The position numbers and the translations under genes are program-made. The notes under the pieces are model-generated. The model searched no databases. It saw only the letters and a program-made list of their open reading frames with translations, and was not told where the DNA came from. Below, one piece after another: positions 1 to 9,138 of a stretch of 25,023 nucleotides of DNA. Source of the DNA: a virus; the IMG/VR virus record IMGVR_UViG_3300043570_001508, positions 1 through 25,023 of that record, one strand, 5' to 3'. How positions within the stretch are numbered: the stretch's first letter is position 1; each line of letters begins with the position of its first letter.

Positions 1-273
1 TCCTGCAGTATAAGTACCGTGAGTACATAAAGTGTATTTCGTGTGAAGTCTTCCTTCTTCCGCCCATTTTACTAAGTCTGATTCCAATGGAATTTCAGCT
101 TGTAAATTTCTTAGAAGTGATCCGATTGATCTATTACCATATCGAGCAAACTCCTCTTCGTGGATATCTGGCATGTATTGTGCCGAGAAATCGAAGTTTG
201 TAAGGTAATTACTTGGTAGTGCTACTGGTGTAGAACTAGGGGTTAATGAAAACCCAGGTACGTTTAATCCCAT
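1..273 (-). CDS. major capsid protein, N-terminal part (runs off the window)
   Basis: A minus-strand reading frame starts with ATG at 271-273 and stays open to the window edge, giving 91 residues beginning MGLNVPGFSLTPSS. It lies 22 bases downstream of the acidic scaffold-like gene, the usual scaffold-then-capsid order. The stretch SDLVKWAEEGRLHTKYTL resembles the N-terminal region of capsid proteins of crAss-like and related Bacteroidota phages. The leader is A/T-rich with a long A run in the mRNA and no Shine-Dalgarno sequence. The identification rests on position and this N-terminal resemblance only; most of the protein, including any HK97-fold core, is outside the window. Confidence 0.6.
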   Translation of the reverse strand, partial: MGLNVPGFSLTPSSTPVALPSNYLTNFDFSAQYMPDIHEEEFARYGNRSIGSLLRNLQAEIPLESDLVKWAEEGRLHTKYTLCTHGTYTAG

Positions 274-295
274 TTTTCTTTTTTTTTATTTATTA

Positions 296-1393
296 CTATT
301 CATATTTAGCTCCGTTGCTACTGGGATTGTAGGACTCAACTTTAATACCTGAATTATTAGCTTGTGACTGACTCGCTCCTCTTGTCATGTCTATATTTTT
401 AGATTCTTTTTCAAAACTTCCTACCTGATCTGATTTACCTTGCTCATAGAAGAACTTAGCAAATTTTTCAGGATCGTTAGCCACAGCTAATGCTCTATGG
501 TATTCTCCAGCGTTACTTAAATTCCCATCATTGTCTAAGAACTTCCCAATGAATTTACTTAGATCTGATTGTTGTTCCTTTAATGCATTAACGTCTCCAG
601 GTTTATATACTATGTCCTGATTTTCTCCAATCTTGAATCCGAAACCTTCGAATTTATCTGAGAACAGTTCATTAGTTTTCTTACTGAAAATATTAGAACG
701 CTTTTGTTGATCAGCCTGCAATTCCATGCTAGCAGTCTTTTCTTGCAAATAAGCATTATACGACTCTTTCTCTTCTTGAGGAATAAAGCTTTCTCTCGTC
801 TCAAGAGGTGCTTTGTACTTTTCCTTTAATCCGTTGAAATAGTCCTTTGCAATTGCAATTTCTTTTTTTTGTTTTATACCCTTTAGTCTGATCTCTGAGT
901 CTGAGTCAATGTCTTCGTCTGAAACAAATTCATTTAACATATACTCAATGTCATCATTATCCAACTCTGGATTAAGCTGCTTGTAGTATTCCGCAAGCAA
1001 TACATTCGGGTTTTCTTTGTCAAAGTCTCGATTGACTTTCATGTAATCGTCTAGTCCTCTTCCTGTTTCTTTTTTAAACTTGTAGAAACTTGCTACATCC
1101 TCAGGAAGCTCTTCCTGGTTTTGTTCTGCTTTAGTTTCAAATAAAGCTTCTAAAGAATCGGCTTCCCGACCAAACTTATTTTTAATATATTCTAACGCAC
1201 TATTGTCGTCTATTTCAAACTTTACTTCGTCTTGTGTCTGATTATCAGTGCTAGTATCAGAACTATCATTATCGACATCATTACTTTCATTTGTATCAAC
1301 TGCATCATTCGTATCTGTAGTTTCGTTAGACGTCTCCGTTTGACTTACTATGTCGTTACCTTGGTCATCGACTTTTGTTACCTTGATTTCCAT
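296..1393 (-). CDS. acidic scaffold-like / capsid assembly protein
   Basis: This 365-residue protein has a low-complexity Asp/Asn/Ser/Thr-rich N-terminus (about residues 8-55), followed by charged, Glu/Lys-rich, probably helical segments and a Ser/Asn-rich C-terminus. No enzymatic motif is visible. It is encoded immediately upstream of the putative major capsid gene. Acidic, helical and partly disordered proteins in this position are commonly scaffolds or prohead-core proteins, so scaffolding is the inferred role. A clear TAAATTTG promoter box (1419-1426) lies about 25 bases before the start codon, so scaffold and capsid probably form their own strongly transcribed unit. It could instead be an internal cargo protein. 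Confidence 0.55.
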   Translation of the reverse strand: MEIKVTKVDDQGNDIVSQTETSNETTDTNDAVDTNESNDVDNDSSDTSTDNQTQDEVKFEIDDNSALEYIKNKFGREADSLEALFETKAEQNQEELPEDVASFYKFKKETGRGLDDYMKVNRDFDKENPNVLLAEYYKQLNPELDNDDIEYMLNEFVSDEDIDSDSEIRLKGIKQKKEIAIAKDYFNGLKEKYKAPLETRESFIPQEEKESYNAYLQEKTASMELQADQQKRSNIFSKKTNELFSDKFEGFGFKIGENQDIVYKPGDVNALKEQQSDLSKFIGKFLDNDGNLSNAGEYHRALAVANDPEKFAKFFYEQGKSDQVGSFEKESKNIDMTRGASQSQANNSGIKVESYNPSSNGAKYE

Positions 1394-1418
1394 TCTATTA
1401 TATTTAGTTTAATTTTTA

Positions 1419-1426
1419 CAAATTTA
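1419..1426 (-). promoter_or_regulatory. -7 box of Bacteroidota-type promoter for scaffold/capsid unit
   Basis: On the minus strand the sequence reads TAAATTTG, a full match to the Bacteroidota primary-sigma consensus TAnnTTTG. It lies 25 bases upstream of the scaffold-like start codon in a short intergenic gap. No convincing TTTG -33 element is seen 19-21 bases upstream. Confidence 0.55.
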
Positions 1427-1464
1427 ACATTATTTTTTGAATTAGAAAAATAGTTAATCTATTA

Positions 1465-2490
1465 TTAAAAATACTCTAATATTATTCTAAACTTATAAGT
1501 TTTAGTTAAAGCAGAAGCAGGTATAAAAAATCCAAAAGTATAATAATAATTTGAAAAAGATCCTCCAGTTCCTATTTGACTATTTAAAATAGCTACAGGT
1601 GATGAATGAATACCATATAATGTATATGTATCTCCAATAGCTTCATTAGGATTAGCAGTTAGTGTTCCTACACCATTTTTTAATTCTGTATAAGAATCAG
1701 GATCACTTTGAAATTGAAATGCATCTCTTTGACCTTGTACTACTGTAGATGCTCCTGTTTTATAAGCAGTAATAAATGCTACTTGTAAATTAGTTACAGT
1801 TGGTACATCAATATCTACAATATTACTATAGCATTTAATTCTTGATACTGTTGTTGGATTACTTTCACTTTTCCATTCTCCTGTTAATGTTATACTCCCA
1901 GAAGATAGTCCTACTCCAGAACTTGATCCCAACCCAGCTTGTGTTACACCATACCTATTTGTAGCAGTCCCAGTTGTATGTGATATGGAAAAATCACCAA
2001 GAACTAATTGATTAATAGCAGGAGTTAACCATGTCCATTCTCCTGGAAGTGGATTCTCTATACATATAAATGTATATGGTTTTCCGTCAGCAGGTATTAC
2101 CGCAGGTGTATCTATTGGATAATTATTTATTCTTCCTCCTATATTAGATGGATATATATATATAGGTAATGCAGAGTTATTTATTATAATTGAATTATAT
2201 CCTGTTGTTGGTTGAGGTAATTTACATGCATAATTTGTTAATGAAGAAATTGTAAATACATTTACTCCATAATTTAATATAGCAGTTGTAGATGATGTAG
2301 TATTATTTGCTGATAAATCTTTAAATACAGGTCTATATCCTCCTTCATCATCTGATAATGATGGTATTTGAAATGAATCCCTTATAGCTTGTAATCTAAA
2401 ATTCATAGTACTCAAATCAGAACTTTTTGTACCTATTACAAAATCTGTTAAAGAAGGAGTAGTTTCTTGTTCATAATTATTTATCTTCAT
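1465..2490 (-). CDS. virion fibre or decoration protein
   Basis: This 341-residue protein is rich in Ser, Thr, Asn, Gly and aromatic residues with alternating hydrophobic patterns, as in beta-structured phage appendage proteins. Its N-terminus (MKINNYEQETTPSLTDFVIG) resembles short N-terminal anchor segments, 'TPSLTD..IGT', that recur in fibre and decoration proteins of Bacteroidota phages. The C-terminus (RIILEYF) ends in a beta strand. It sits between the portal-linked basic genes and the scaffold/capsid genes, so a head-associated fibre is plausible. No catalytic motif is visible. A tail fibre is the alternative. Confidence 0.5.
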   Translation of the reverse strand: MKINNYEQETTPSLTDFVIGTKSSDLSTMNFRLQAIRDSFQIPSLSDDEGGYRPVFKDLSANNTTSSTTAILNYGVNVFTISSLTNYACKLPQPTTGYNSIIINNSALPIYIYPSNIGGRINNYPIDTPAVIPADGKPYTFICIENPLPGEWTWLTPAINQLVLGDFSISHTTGTATNRYGVTQAGLGSSSGVGLSSGSITLTGEWKSESNPTTVSRIKCYSNIVDIDVPTVTNLQVAFITAYKTGASTVVQGQRDAFQFQSDPDSYTELKNGVGTLTANPNEAIGDTYTLYGIHSSPVAILNSQIGTGGSFSNYYYTFGFFIPASALTKTYKFRIILEYF

Positions 2491-2507
2491 AATTATTATA
2501 TTATCTA

Positions 2508-2867
2508 TTATTTTTTATTAATAATTTTTAAAGCTCCTTTATATGCTATAAAACCCCCAAGTGGACCTAAAGCTTTTTTACCTAGACTTTTTAAAGCTGC
2601 TTTTCTTTCGGCAGGAGTTTTCTTTACTTTATCTGTTGGTTTTTTATATTTATTTACTTCTCTAATTTTGTTCACTGGAGAACTACCAACACCTTTAGCT
2701 TTGAATACTGCCTTTCTAACAGTTCCATCATTTCTATAGATTGTTTTTTTAACTCCTGATACTTGAGATTCTTTTCCGTCAACTTCTACTCCGAAAGTTC
2801 CTCTACTTACAACTCTTTTTTGTGGTGTTGCACTTTTTGCAACAGCTGATTTTCTTGGTTTTAACAT
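2508..2867 (-). CDS. small basic protein of the structural cluster, function unknown
   Basis: 119 residues, very rich in Lys and Arg (for example MLKPRKSAVAKSATPQKR), with a short Gly/Leu/Ala segment near the C-terminus (about residues 98-113, GPLGGFIAYKGAL) that could be weakly membrane-associated. No known domain is recognised. It is five bases downstream of another basic gene and follows the portal gene, so it is probably a late product. A DNA-binding or internal virion role is possible but not shown. Confidence 0.6.
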   Translation of the reverse strand: MLKPRKSAVAKSATPQKRVVSRGTFGVEVDGKESQVSGVKKTIYRNDGTVRKAVFKAKGVGSSPVNKIREVNKYKKPTDKVKKTPAERKAALKSLGKKALGPLGGFIAYKGALKIINKK

Positions 2868-2872
2868 AACTT

Positions 2873-3115
2873 TTATTTTTTACAATTTCCACTAACTCCA
2901 TTAACTCCTCTACAATTGTTTTTATTAAAAACTTTAACCATTTTTGATTGGTGTTTTTGTTTTTTATAATTAAAACCTTTTGCTTTTTTCTTGCCTCTAT
3001 CACCTATGCTTTCAACTACACTAGGAGTAGATGGTGAATTTTTGATACTTAATACTGATTTAAATCTCTGAGCTCCTAAGCTTTGAGCTGGAGTTAATTT
3101 TTCATTCATAGCCAT
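2873..3115 (-). CDS. small basic protein downstream of portal, function unknown
   Basis: 80 residues with a moderately polar N-terminus and a strongly basic C-terminal half (GKKKAKGFNYKKQKHQSK) ending in two Cys within about 15 residues. It starts 15 bases after the portal stop codon and is followed after five bases by another basic protein, so the three are probably co-transcribed. A second ATG (residue 3) is an alternative start. No family is recognised. Confidence 0.6.
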   Translation of the reverse strand: MAMNEKLTPAQSLGAQRFKSVLSIKNSPSTPSVVESIGDRGKKKAKGFNYKKQKHQSKMVKVFNKNNCRGVNGVSGNCKK

Positions 3116-3130
3116 AACTTTTCTTTTTAT

Positions 3131-5563
3131 TTATCTTGGGTTAAAAGAACTCAAATCAAATCCATCAAGTGAATCTTCATTGCTTTCAAAATCTATTGGA
3201 GCAGTGTTATTTTTACGTTGATCAATTAGTTTAGATTGTCTACTAGCTTCTTGATCTACTCGTTTATTTTTAGCTTCCTCCTTTTTATCATCTCTTTGCA
3301 TTAGTTTCTGATCATCAATACCTTTTAATTGCATTTGATAATTAAACTCTAATTCCATTAATACTTTCTTACTTTCAACTTCAGCATTCATCTTAGCAAT
3401 ATCAGCTTGAGATTGTGCTTGAATAACAGCAATCTTTGTCTGAGACATAGCTTGCATTTCAGCTGCCTTAGCTTCTGCCGCTGCTTGTTGAGACTGCATA
3501 TTAGTTTGCATTTGATACTGAGCTTTCTGTTGTTCAGACTCTTGTAATGCTTTAGCTTTTTTCTTACGTTTTAATTTAAGTAATTCATTCGCAAGTTTCA
3601 AGTTTTTAATATGTCTTAAATCAATTGCATCTTCAAGATCTATTTGTCCTTGACTTAATGCCATTTGAATATTAGCTTCTAATTGTGCTTTCTGTTCCTC
3701 ATCTGGTTCTAATTCAATGAACATACCAAAAGAGTACAGATATAAATCTTTAATATCATTAAGAATAGCAACATTATATTTTCCTATCTGCATAGCAAAC
3801 TCTTCCTTGAAATCAGAATATTCAAGTATGTCTGATATTCTTAAAGAAAGTCCATAAGCTAAATCTTTAGATATTCTTAACCCTGCTCTTAATATATGAT
3901 TTGTAGCTGTATTACTACTTAACGCAGCCATTTTCTGAACACCTACTAAAGCATCTGGGTTAGGAGTTGATCCATCTCTTGCTTCGTTTATGCCAATACA
4001 ATCTCTAATCATATTTAGATTATACTGATAATCACCAATCAATGCATTCATTTTTGATTGACCACTATTCGAAGTAAGCTCTTGTATTGGTATCCTAGCG
4101 TTATTAAACTCTCCATCAACAGTTTGACTTCTACCAATAACACTACCTGTCTGAAAGTAAAGCTTCAATGCTTCCTCTGGTCCATAAGCTGCTCCAGTAC
4201 CTAAGTCTACCTCATTCAATCCATCAGCATCAATAAATACACCATCAGGCACAATTCTTGACTTAACCTGTTGCATCTTCAATCCAGTAAGCTGTAATTG
4301 ATTTGCAAAAGGAATCATTCGTTTAGTACTTGACTCTATAATCCCCTTGTACATTCTAGGAGCATTAAACACATAATTCGCTACAACTCTTTGACTAGCT
4401 GCTTTAGGACGAACCATATTTTTAAGCAATTCCCATCTTACAATAATATTACTCCCTAGGATAAGAGCTCCATCATACCAAACGTCAATTACGTTATCTA
4501 CTCTTTCAAATAGATCAGCATCTTCTTTTGGAGGATTAAACTTCCCATCTTTTCTTATTACTTTAGATCCACCATTATCAAGTTTTTTCTTCTTGTAAAC
4601 GTGTCTGCTTTCTGTCTTATAATTAAAGTAAAGTATGTTAACTACTTCGTTATTAAAAGCAGAATCGTTAATGTTGTTATAAGCAGGAAAATGATTAATC
4701 CACGCTGCTCCAATTCGTTTAGCTTCATTTAATTGGTCGTCTGTAAGGTTAGGATTTATTTTTCTTAGTTCAGTATAATGAACTTGTTTTACTTCTCCAA
4801 AATAAAAGCAATCATGAAAGTCATCCATTTCTGTATAACTCCACACACAACTTGCTGGATCTACATATTCAACTATAGCTCCTGATTTTGTATTAAATGA
4901 ATGTTTAGCTCCACCAATTCCTAGTACTGCTAAATCATAATTTATCTTTGGTTTAATATGATCTGAATAATTACTTCCTGAAAGTATTGAATCAATCGCT
5001 GTTTCTTCTGCTATTTCAATTGATGGTTTGTATTTCAATTGCATATACAAAGAAAGCTCTTCTTCTGTCTCTGGAATATCATCCTGAGGAACGCTATTTA
5101 TATCAACTCCAAATTGTTCTTTTGTCTGAGCTAAGAAAGATTTTGCATTCATATCAACCTCAACCATGTCCTGAAAGATATTTTTCTTTTCAGCAGACAT
5201 TACATCTTGAGATTCAACTTTTATCTTATACAAACGGTCATTCATTCCGTTAACTAAAACATCAACGAATTTTGGCATGATAGGAATAATACTCCAATCT
5301 AAATTAAGATGAGACATATCTCCATTTACAGCCAATAAGTTTTTATACTGTTGGATTGATTGCTCTCCCCTAGCATACAATCTAGTATTATGGAAATCGC
5401 TATGCTGATTGTAGAATCTACAACTGCCGCCAGTCTGTCTAAACCATTCACTTTCAATAGCTCTTCCAACACTTAACCCATAAGCTTCTGTTTTTTTCTC
5501 TTCGTCAGATGCTTGTTGATTGGGAAAGGATAAATTTTGTATGTTAATAATTGGTTTCTCCAT
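3131..5563 (-). CDS. portal protein
   Basis: This 810-residue protein should form the dodecameric DNA channel at the capsid vertex that docks the terminase. The first ~560 residues resemble the portal family of crAss-like and related Bacteroidota phages. Features include an N-terminal aromatic region with WFRQTGGSCRFYNQHSDFH, a segment KFVDVLVNGMNDRLYKI, and a central region with the DPASCVW and NYVFNAPRMYKG motifs. From about residue 660 it becomes a long Gln/Ala/Lys/Glu-rich coiled coil, the extended portal barrel. The stop of the terminase gene and this ATG share one base (TAATG), so translation is probably coupled. The length is normal for this portal type. Confidence 0.85.
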   Translation of the reverse strand: MEKPIINIQNLSFPNQQASDEEKKTEAYGLSVGRAIESEWFRQTGGSCRFYNQHSDFHNTRLYARGEQSIQQYKNLLAVNGDMSHLNLDWSIIPIMPKFVDVLVNGMNDRLYKIKVESQDVMSAEKKNIFQDMVEVDMNAKSFLAQTKEQFGVDINSVPQDDIPETEEELSLYMQLKYKPSIEIAEETAIDSILSGSNYSDHIKPKINYDLAVLGIGGAKHSFNTKSGAIVEYVDPASCVWSYTEMDDFHDCFYFGEVKQVHYTELRKINPNLTDDQLNEAKRIGAAWINHFPAYNNINDSAFNNEVVNILYFNYKTESRHVYKKKKLDNGGSKVIRKDGKFNPPKEDADLFERVDNVIDVWYDGALILGSNIIVRWELLKNMVRPKAASQRVVANYVFNAPRMYKGIIESSTKRMIPFANQLQLTGLKMQQVKSRIVPDGVFIDADGLNEVDLGTGAAYGPEEALKLYFQTGSVIGRSQTVDGEFNNARIPIQELTSNSGQSKMNALIGDYQYNLNMIRDCIGINEARDGSTPNPDALVGVQKMAALSSNTATNHILRAGLRISKDLAYGLSLRISDILEYSDFKEEFAMQIGKYNVAILNDIKDLYLYSFGMFIELEPDEEQKAQLEANIQMALSQGQIDLEDAIDLRHIKNLKLANELLKLKRKKKAKALQESEQQKAQYQMQTNMQSQQAAAEAKAAEMQAMSQTKIAVIQAQSQADIAKMNAEVESKKVLMELEFNYQMQLKGIDDQKLMQRDDKKEEAKNKRVDQEASRQSKLIDQRKNNTAPIDFESNEDSLDGFDLSSFNPR

Positions 5564-7794
5564 TATTTATTCAATTGACTGCTGTTTCCATCATTATTGT
5601 ATCTTGCAAATTTAATAATATTTTTCGGTTTTTTTACTTCGTTGTGAACAATATGTTTTCTTGTTGCCATAATAGCTAATCCAGAACTAATAGACGCATC
5701 ATATTTAGTACGATTATTAATATCAAACGCTGCCCAATCTTCTAATGTTCTATTGAAAAACATATCTCCCATACTACCAATATCCCTATAATGACCAGCA
5801 TCATCTAATCCAACAAACTCCTCAACAAATGATTCTATTGCCGATGCGTGAGCCTGCTTCATATCTTCAGAACTGTTTGGTACTCCTCCTATCTCTCTCT
5901 CAGAAACAGATAAGTCAGTAAACTTTTTATCAGGTCTATTTAATGCAAACTTCCTATATCCTCTATTTTTAAAATGATATAAAAGACGAGCCTTATTATT
6001 TTCCGCAAGCATTGGCATACCATAAAACACACATGCCATAAGAACCTCCTCAAACATTATATCTGCTGTCAATGGTCTATGAATATATTCAAGGAAAAAT
6101 TGACCTACAGGAGCATTACTCATGTGCCATTTAGTTCGACCATGTAATGCTCCTTTAGATCCTCCACCTCCAACAACTCCCGATATATCGTAAGAGTCAC
6201 ATCCAAACGCACCTATGTGTTCATTTCCTGGATGAAACTGTCCGTTAATATTTACTTTATTATTTCTCATCTCCAATGGTGGAAGCCATGAAACTAAGAA
6301 TGGACCATTTTTATCTGGAGTCCATATAACTTCAGAATCTAATACTCCTTCCTTCCAATGGAAATAACCTTTTGTTAAAAACTTTTCCTTTACTAATGAA
6401 TCATTATAATCTATTTGAGAGTATATCTTAGTAAGATTAAATAACGACTGCTTTGCTTCATCTCTAAACGCATGAGACGTAGTTCTTGGATATTGTCTAT
6501 AAAATTCATTTTGAGCGTCAGCATCTCCCTTGTAAGAGTCTAACTCATTATTCCAATAAGATATAACACCTATGTCAATTAACTCTCCGTCAATGCCCTC
6601 TATTGGCTCTTTAGGATCTTCTAGAACTGGATGTCCAAACTTATCTATATATCCTTCGAAATTATGCTCCATAGGTATAAACAAAGAATACATCCCACTC
6701 TTTGTTTGACCATTCTTAGATCTTATTCTTGGGTTAGAGTCCAGATACATTTGCTTGTAGTTAGAACCTCCCTTTGCTAATGCGTTAAGGGTAGATCCCA
6801 TCATGCACTTTCCAATGATCTTAGCACCCAACCTTAAACAAGTCTTACGTACTCTCCAACCATTTAAAATATTATTAGGCTTCTCTAACTTACCTGCTTC
6901 ATCCTCTATAAGTAATATAAGCTTCTCCCCATCATAAGAGTTATCATCCGTACTAGACCAGTCAATTGTAGTGTCCAACCCTTCGTCATCATCCGTATTT
7001 TCAACACCCATATTCTTCTTCGTTATCTTAGAAGCAGGTACTCTAAATGCAAGTTCCATTTTAGGATTAGTCATACCATCTCTGATAGGACTAAAGAAGA
7101 AAGGGTAATTATTTACTATTGGAACAACCTTATCAGTGAACATCTTTTTAGCATCCCCCCCAGTCTTAGAACATATACCCAGTCTTGAATCCGAAGCTAA
7201 TGTTCCCACATTTGCAGTTTCTGAAGAAGCCATAAATGAGAATCCAGAACGTCTGTTCTTTACATAGCACATACCATAACATCTATTGTCCGCCTTACAA
7301 GCTTCCCAATAAATAAAGAAAATTCTATTTGAATCACGAAAGTCAGGAAGACCAACGTCAATCTTTGACCACTGAAGATACATATAGTGAGAACCAGTTA
7401 TGTATGTAGCAAGCCCTTGATTATTAAAGAAATGACCTAACTCCCTGTTGTCATACTCTTCATCTATAAATGGAGTCCACTTATGCTTAAAAGCATTATC
7501 CATTCTCTCCCAATCAAATATCTTTTTTAATTTAAATAACTCTTTAGGATATTCTTTTGGCTGCCAATAAGATAGTTTATCTGATAGTTTTAATGAAGCT
7601 GGTGCTAAAGGTAGTCCGATATGAAGTCCTTCTATTTCATAGATTTCACCAAGTGTGCCATCCTTTGAGATTATAACTAAATCATACGTTGAGTCATATC
7701 CATACTTCCATAATTTATTTCTATTCTTAGTATTAATTATAGCTTTATCAATATACCCAGTTACTACTCTGTATAATCTGTTATCCTCTTCCAT
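5563..7794 (-). CDS. terL: terminase large subunit (packaging ATPase and nuclease)
   Basis: 743 residues. The protein powers DNA packaging into the prohead and cuts the concatemer. An Arg-rich Walker A-like segment KNRRSGFSFMASSE lies at about 179-192, a Walker B strand KLILLIEDEAGK at 291-302 and a coupling-type motif GKCMMGSTLNAL at 328-339. The C-terminal nuclease begins with GAFGCDSYDISG at 528-539, whose Asp533/Asp536 are likely metal ligands, and a second acidic site follows near MLAENNKARLL (about 595-605). It overlaps the upstream TerS-like gene by 14 bases and the portal gene by one base, so packaging genes are translated as a unit. Confidence 0.92.
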   Translation of the reverse strand: MEEDNRLYRVVTGYIDKAIINTKNRNKLWKYGYDSTYDLVIISKDGTLGEIYEIEGLHIGLPLAPASLKLSDKLSYWQPKEYPKELFKLKKIFDWERMDNAFKHKWTPFIDEEYDNRELGHFFNNQGLATYITGSHYMYLQWSKIDVGLPDFRDSNRIFFIYWEACKADNRCYGMCYVKNRRSGFSFMASSETANVGTLASDSRLGICSKTGGDAKKMFTDKVVPIVNNYPFFFSPIRDGMTNPKMELAFRVPASKITKKNMGVENTDDDEGLDTTIDWSSTDDNSYDGEKLILLIEDEAGKLEKPNNILNGWRVRKTCLRLGAKIIGKCMMGSTLNALAKGGSNYKQMYLDSNPRIRSKNGQTKSGMYSLFIPMEHNFEGYIDKFGHPVLEDPKEPIEGIDGELIDIGVISYWNNELDSYKGDADAQNEFYRQYPRTTSHAFRDEAKQSLFNLTKIYSQIDYNDSLVKEKFLTKGYFHWKEGVLDSEVIWTPDKNGPFLVSWLPPLEMRNNKVNINGQFHPGNEHIGAFGCDSYDISGVVGGGGSKGALHGRTKWHMSNAPVGQFFLEYIHRPLTADIMFEEVLMACVFYGMPMLAENNKARLLYHFKNRGYRKFALNRPDKKFTDLSVSEREIGGVPNSSEDMKQAHASAIESFVEEFVGLDDAGHYRDIGSMGDMFFNRTLEDWAAFDINNRTKYDASISSGLAIMATRKHIVHNEVKKPKNIIKFARYNNDGNSSQLNK

Positions 7795-8080
7795 TTGGTT
7801 TAGATCTATTTTCTACAAATCTTCCTGAAGGTGCAGCAATACCTTTGTTCTTTTCTGCATCCTCCATTTTATCCTTCTCTGAAGATATTTTTTCTAACAT
7901 CTCTATAGCATCCATAAACGCTAATTTCTTTGCAGATGCAGCATTCTTCATTTTGTCAGACGATACATCAGACTCGTCATTAGTTATTATCTTCGTTTCC
8001 AATACTTTAATTAACTCGTCAACACCCTTCTCAGCTGCAACAATTAATCTAAGTCTTTTATCTTTTAAATCTTCAGACAT
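7781..8080 (-). CDS. small coiled-coil protein, candidate small terminase subunit
   Basis: 99 residues, highly charged and predicted largely helical, with a central segment DKMKNAASAKKLAFMDAIEM that looks like a coiled coil or helical hairpin and a basic C-terminal tail rich in Gly/Arg/Pro. No helix-turn-helix is obvious. It lies immediately before terL, overlapping it by 14 bases, the usual position of a DNA-recognising small terminase. That function is inferred from position and size only. Confidence 0.6.
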   Translation of the reverse strand: MSEDLKDKRLRLIVAAEKGVDELIKVLETKIITNDESDVSSDKMKNAASAKKLAFMDAIEMLEKISSEKDKMEDAEKNKGIAAPSGRFVENRSKPNGRG

Positions 8081-8631
8081 AAGTTTCTAATATTCATTCG
8101 AAATAATCTCCTTTTATCTATAAAAAATTCATACTCCATCTCTGGCTGAAATGAAATTAAATCTCCCTTCTTTATCTTACTGTCAACAGACTCTGGAATA
8201 TATTCTACCTTTCCCCACAACTCTTCATCAACTCCTAAAGTCAGAAATGCTTTCTTTTCTTTATCTATTGGAGAAATAAAACAATAAGGAAATGGAGACT
8301 CCCAATCATCTGCATCATTCTTTTTATATAAATAAAACTGTTCTTGATCTATAAGATATATATTATCCTTATATTTGGACCAGGAGCTACGTTCTTCACC
8401 TTGCATACCATAATATATTCTAAATACATTATGATGCACTACAAGTATGTCTCCTTTAGAAATAGGACCATTATAATACATTGGTACTTCTATAACTTTA
8501 GCAAATCTATTAACCGCCTTGTGATCTTCTATTGAAGAACTCGTTACTAGTTTATTATTACCAAATGTTATTACATTATCATACCTCTTATCATTTAGAG
8601 GTGATACTATAAAGTAATATGGAGATACCAT
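8065..8631 (-). CDS. tandem GroES-fold (Cpn10-like) protein in the packaging operon
   Basis: 188 residues. Both halves show the order of strands typical of co-chaperonin barrels: an N-terminal 'Y-F-I-x-P' strand, a segment ending in V-rich strands, a KGD turn, a strand ending in F, and a closing strand. The first half has ISKGDILVVHHNVFR (about 77-91) and NIYLIDQEQFYLY. The second has PYCFISPI, GKVEYIPES and IKKGDLISFQPEMEYEFFID. The second half can be lined up by eye with the 88-residue GroES-like protein at 17549-17815. No long mobile-loop signature is clear. It overlaps the downstream TerS-like gene by 16 bases. Role unknown; an assembly co-chaperone or a virion beta-barrel protein are options. 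Confidence 0.55.
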   Translation of the reverse strand: MVSPYYFIVSPLNDKRYDNVITFGNNKLVTSSSIEDHKAVNRFAKVIEVPMYYNGPISKGDILVVHHNVFRIYYGMQGEERSSWSKYKDNIYLIDQEQFYLYKKNDADDWESPFPYCFISPIDKEKKAFLTLGVDEELWGKVEYIPESVDSKIKKGDLISFQPEMEYEFFIDKRRLFRMNIRNLCLKI

Positions 8632-8846
8632 TAAAAATCTATTTTATATTCAATGACTACAGGAGTGTGAATAGATATAGTTTTCCATTTAACTTCTTCA
8701 AAGTTTTTTAAAATCCATATATCATACCCATATTCTTTATGCAATATCTGACTAATCATGTAAGTTTTATCCAACACGTCCTGACCTACTACATAATTCA
8801 TAGATTTAAAAGAATCAGGTCCTACAGATATTTTTCTTATAATCAT
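8631..8846 (-). CDS. conserved-looking small phage protein, function unknown
   Basis: 71 residues (MIIRKISVGPDSFKSMNYVV...), with a beta-rich pattern and a C-terminus VVIEYKIDF. No catalytic or membrane motif is visible. It overlaps the upstream gene by four bases (ATGA), and its stop shares one base with the next start, so it is translationally coupled within the packaging operon. The sequence resembles short proteins that recur next to terminase genes in Bacteroidota phages, but no function is known to me. Confidence 0.7.
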   Translation of the reverse strand: MIIRKISVGPDSFKSMNYVVGQDVLDKTYMISQILHKEYGYDIWILKNFEEVKWKTISIHTPVVIEYKIDF

Positions 8847-9082
8847 GATATCTCTCCAGTAGTGAGATTAACTTTTCCCTCACCGTATTTTTTATTGATT
8901 TCTCCCATTAACAATTGAACTTGTTCTTCCTTCTCTGAGAAATTCATTAATGAAAGTTGCTTTTGGGTTTTTGTACGTTCTTCAGCAATTAAGATATTTG
9001 CTAATTCGTCCTTAGAAGTGTAATACTCTTCGTGAGCTTTCGTTAATTCTACTAACTCTTCTCTTGTAATTTTCTTTGACAT
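8843..9082 (-). CDS. first gene of the packaging operon, small charged helical protein
   Basis: 79 residues from the ATG at 9080-9082 (MSKKITREELVELTKAHEEY), Glu/Lys-rich and probably helical throughout. An upstream TTG would add 12 residues but lies inside the -7 promoter region, so it cannot be the start. The leader has an A/T-rich AATTAAATTAAATACA sequence and no Shine-Dalgarno. Translation couples to the next gene through ATGA. The length and helical nature fit a small coiled-coil regulator or assembly protein; nothing more specific can be said. Confidence 0.7.
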   Translation of the reverse strand: MSKKITREELVELTKAHEEYYTSKDELANILIAEERTKTQKQLSLMNFSEKEEQVQLLMGEINKKYGEGKVNLTTGEIS

Positions 9083-9107
9083 TGTATTTAATTTAATTGA
9101 ATTTTTA

Positions 9108-9138
9108 CAAATATACAAATAACTTTATATAAAACAAA
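9108..9138 (-). promoter_or_regulatory. promoter of the packaging operon (TTTG-N19-TATATTTG)
   Basis: On the minus strand a TTTG at 9138-9135 is followed after exactly 19 bases by TATATTTG at 9115-9108, a full match to the Bacteroidota promoter consensus. The predicted start is near 9101-9104, about 20 bases before the first start codon. The -33 TTTG is the end of the U tract of the upstream terminator, so the two elements overlap. Confidence 0.75.

Noticed and set aside
2467-2739. Plus-strand hydrophobic frame opposite the basic gene
   Set aside because: It is the antisense shadow of Lys-rich codons (giving Phe/Leu) and has no promoter or leader.
9083-9118. Longer N-terminus (TTG start) for the first packaging-operon gene
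   Set aside because: The added codons overlap the TATATTTG -7 box region and would lie upstream of the predicted transcription start.
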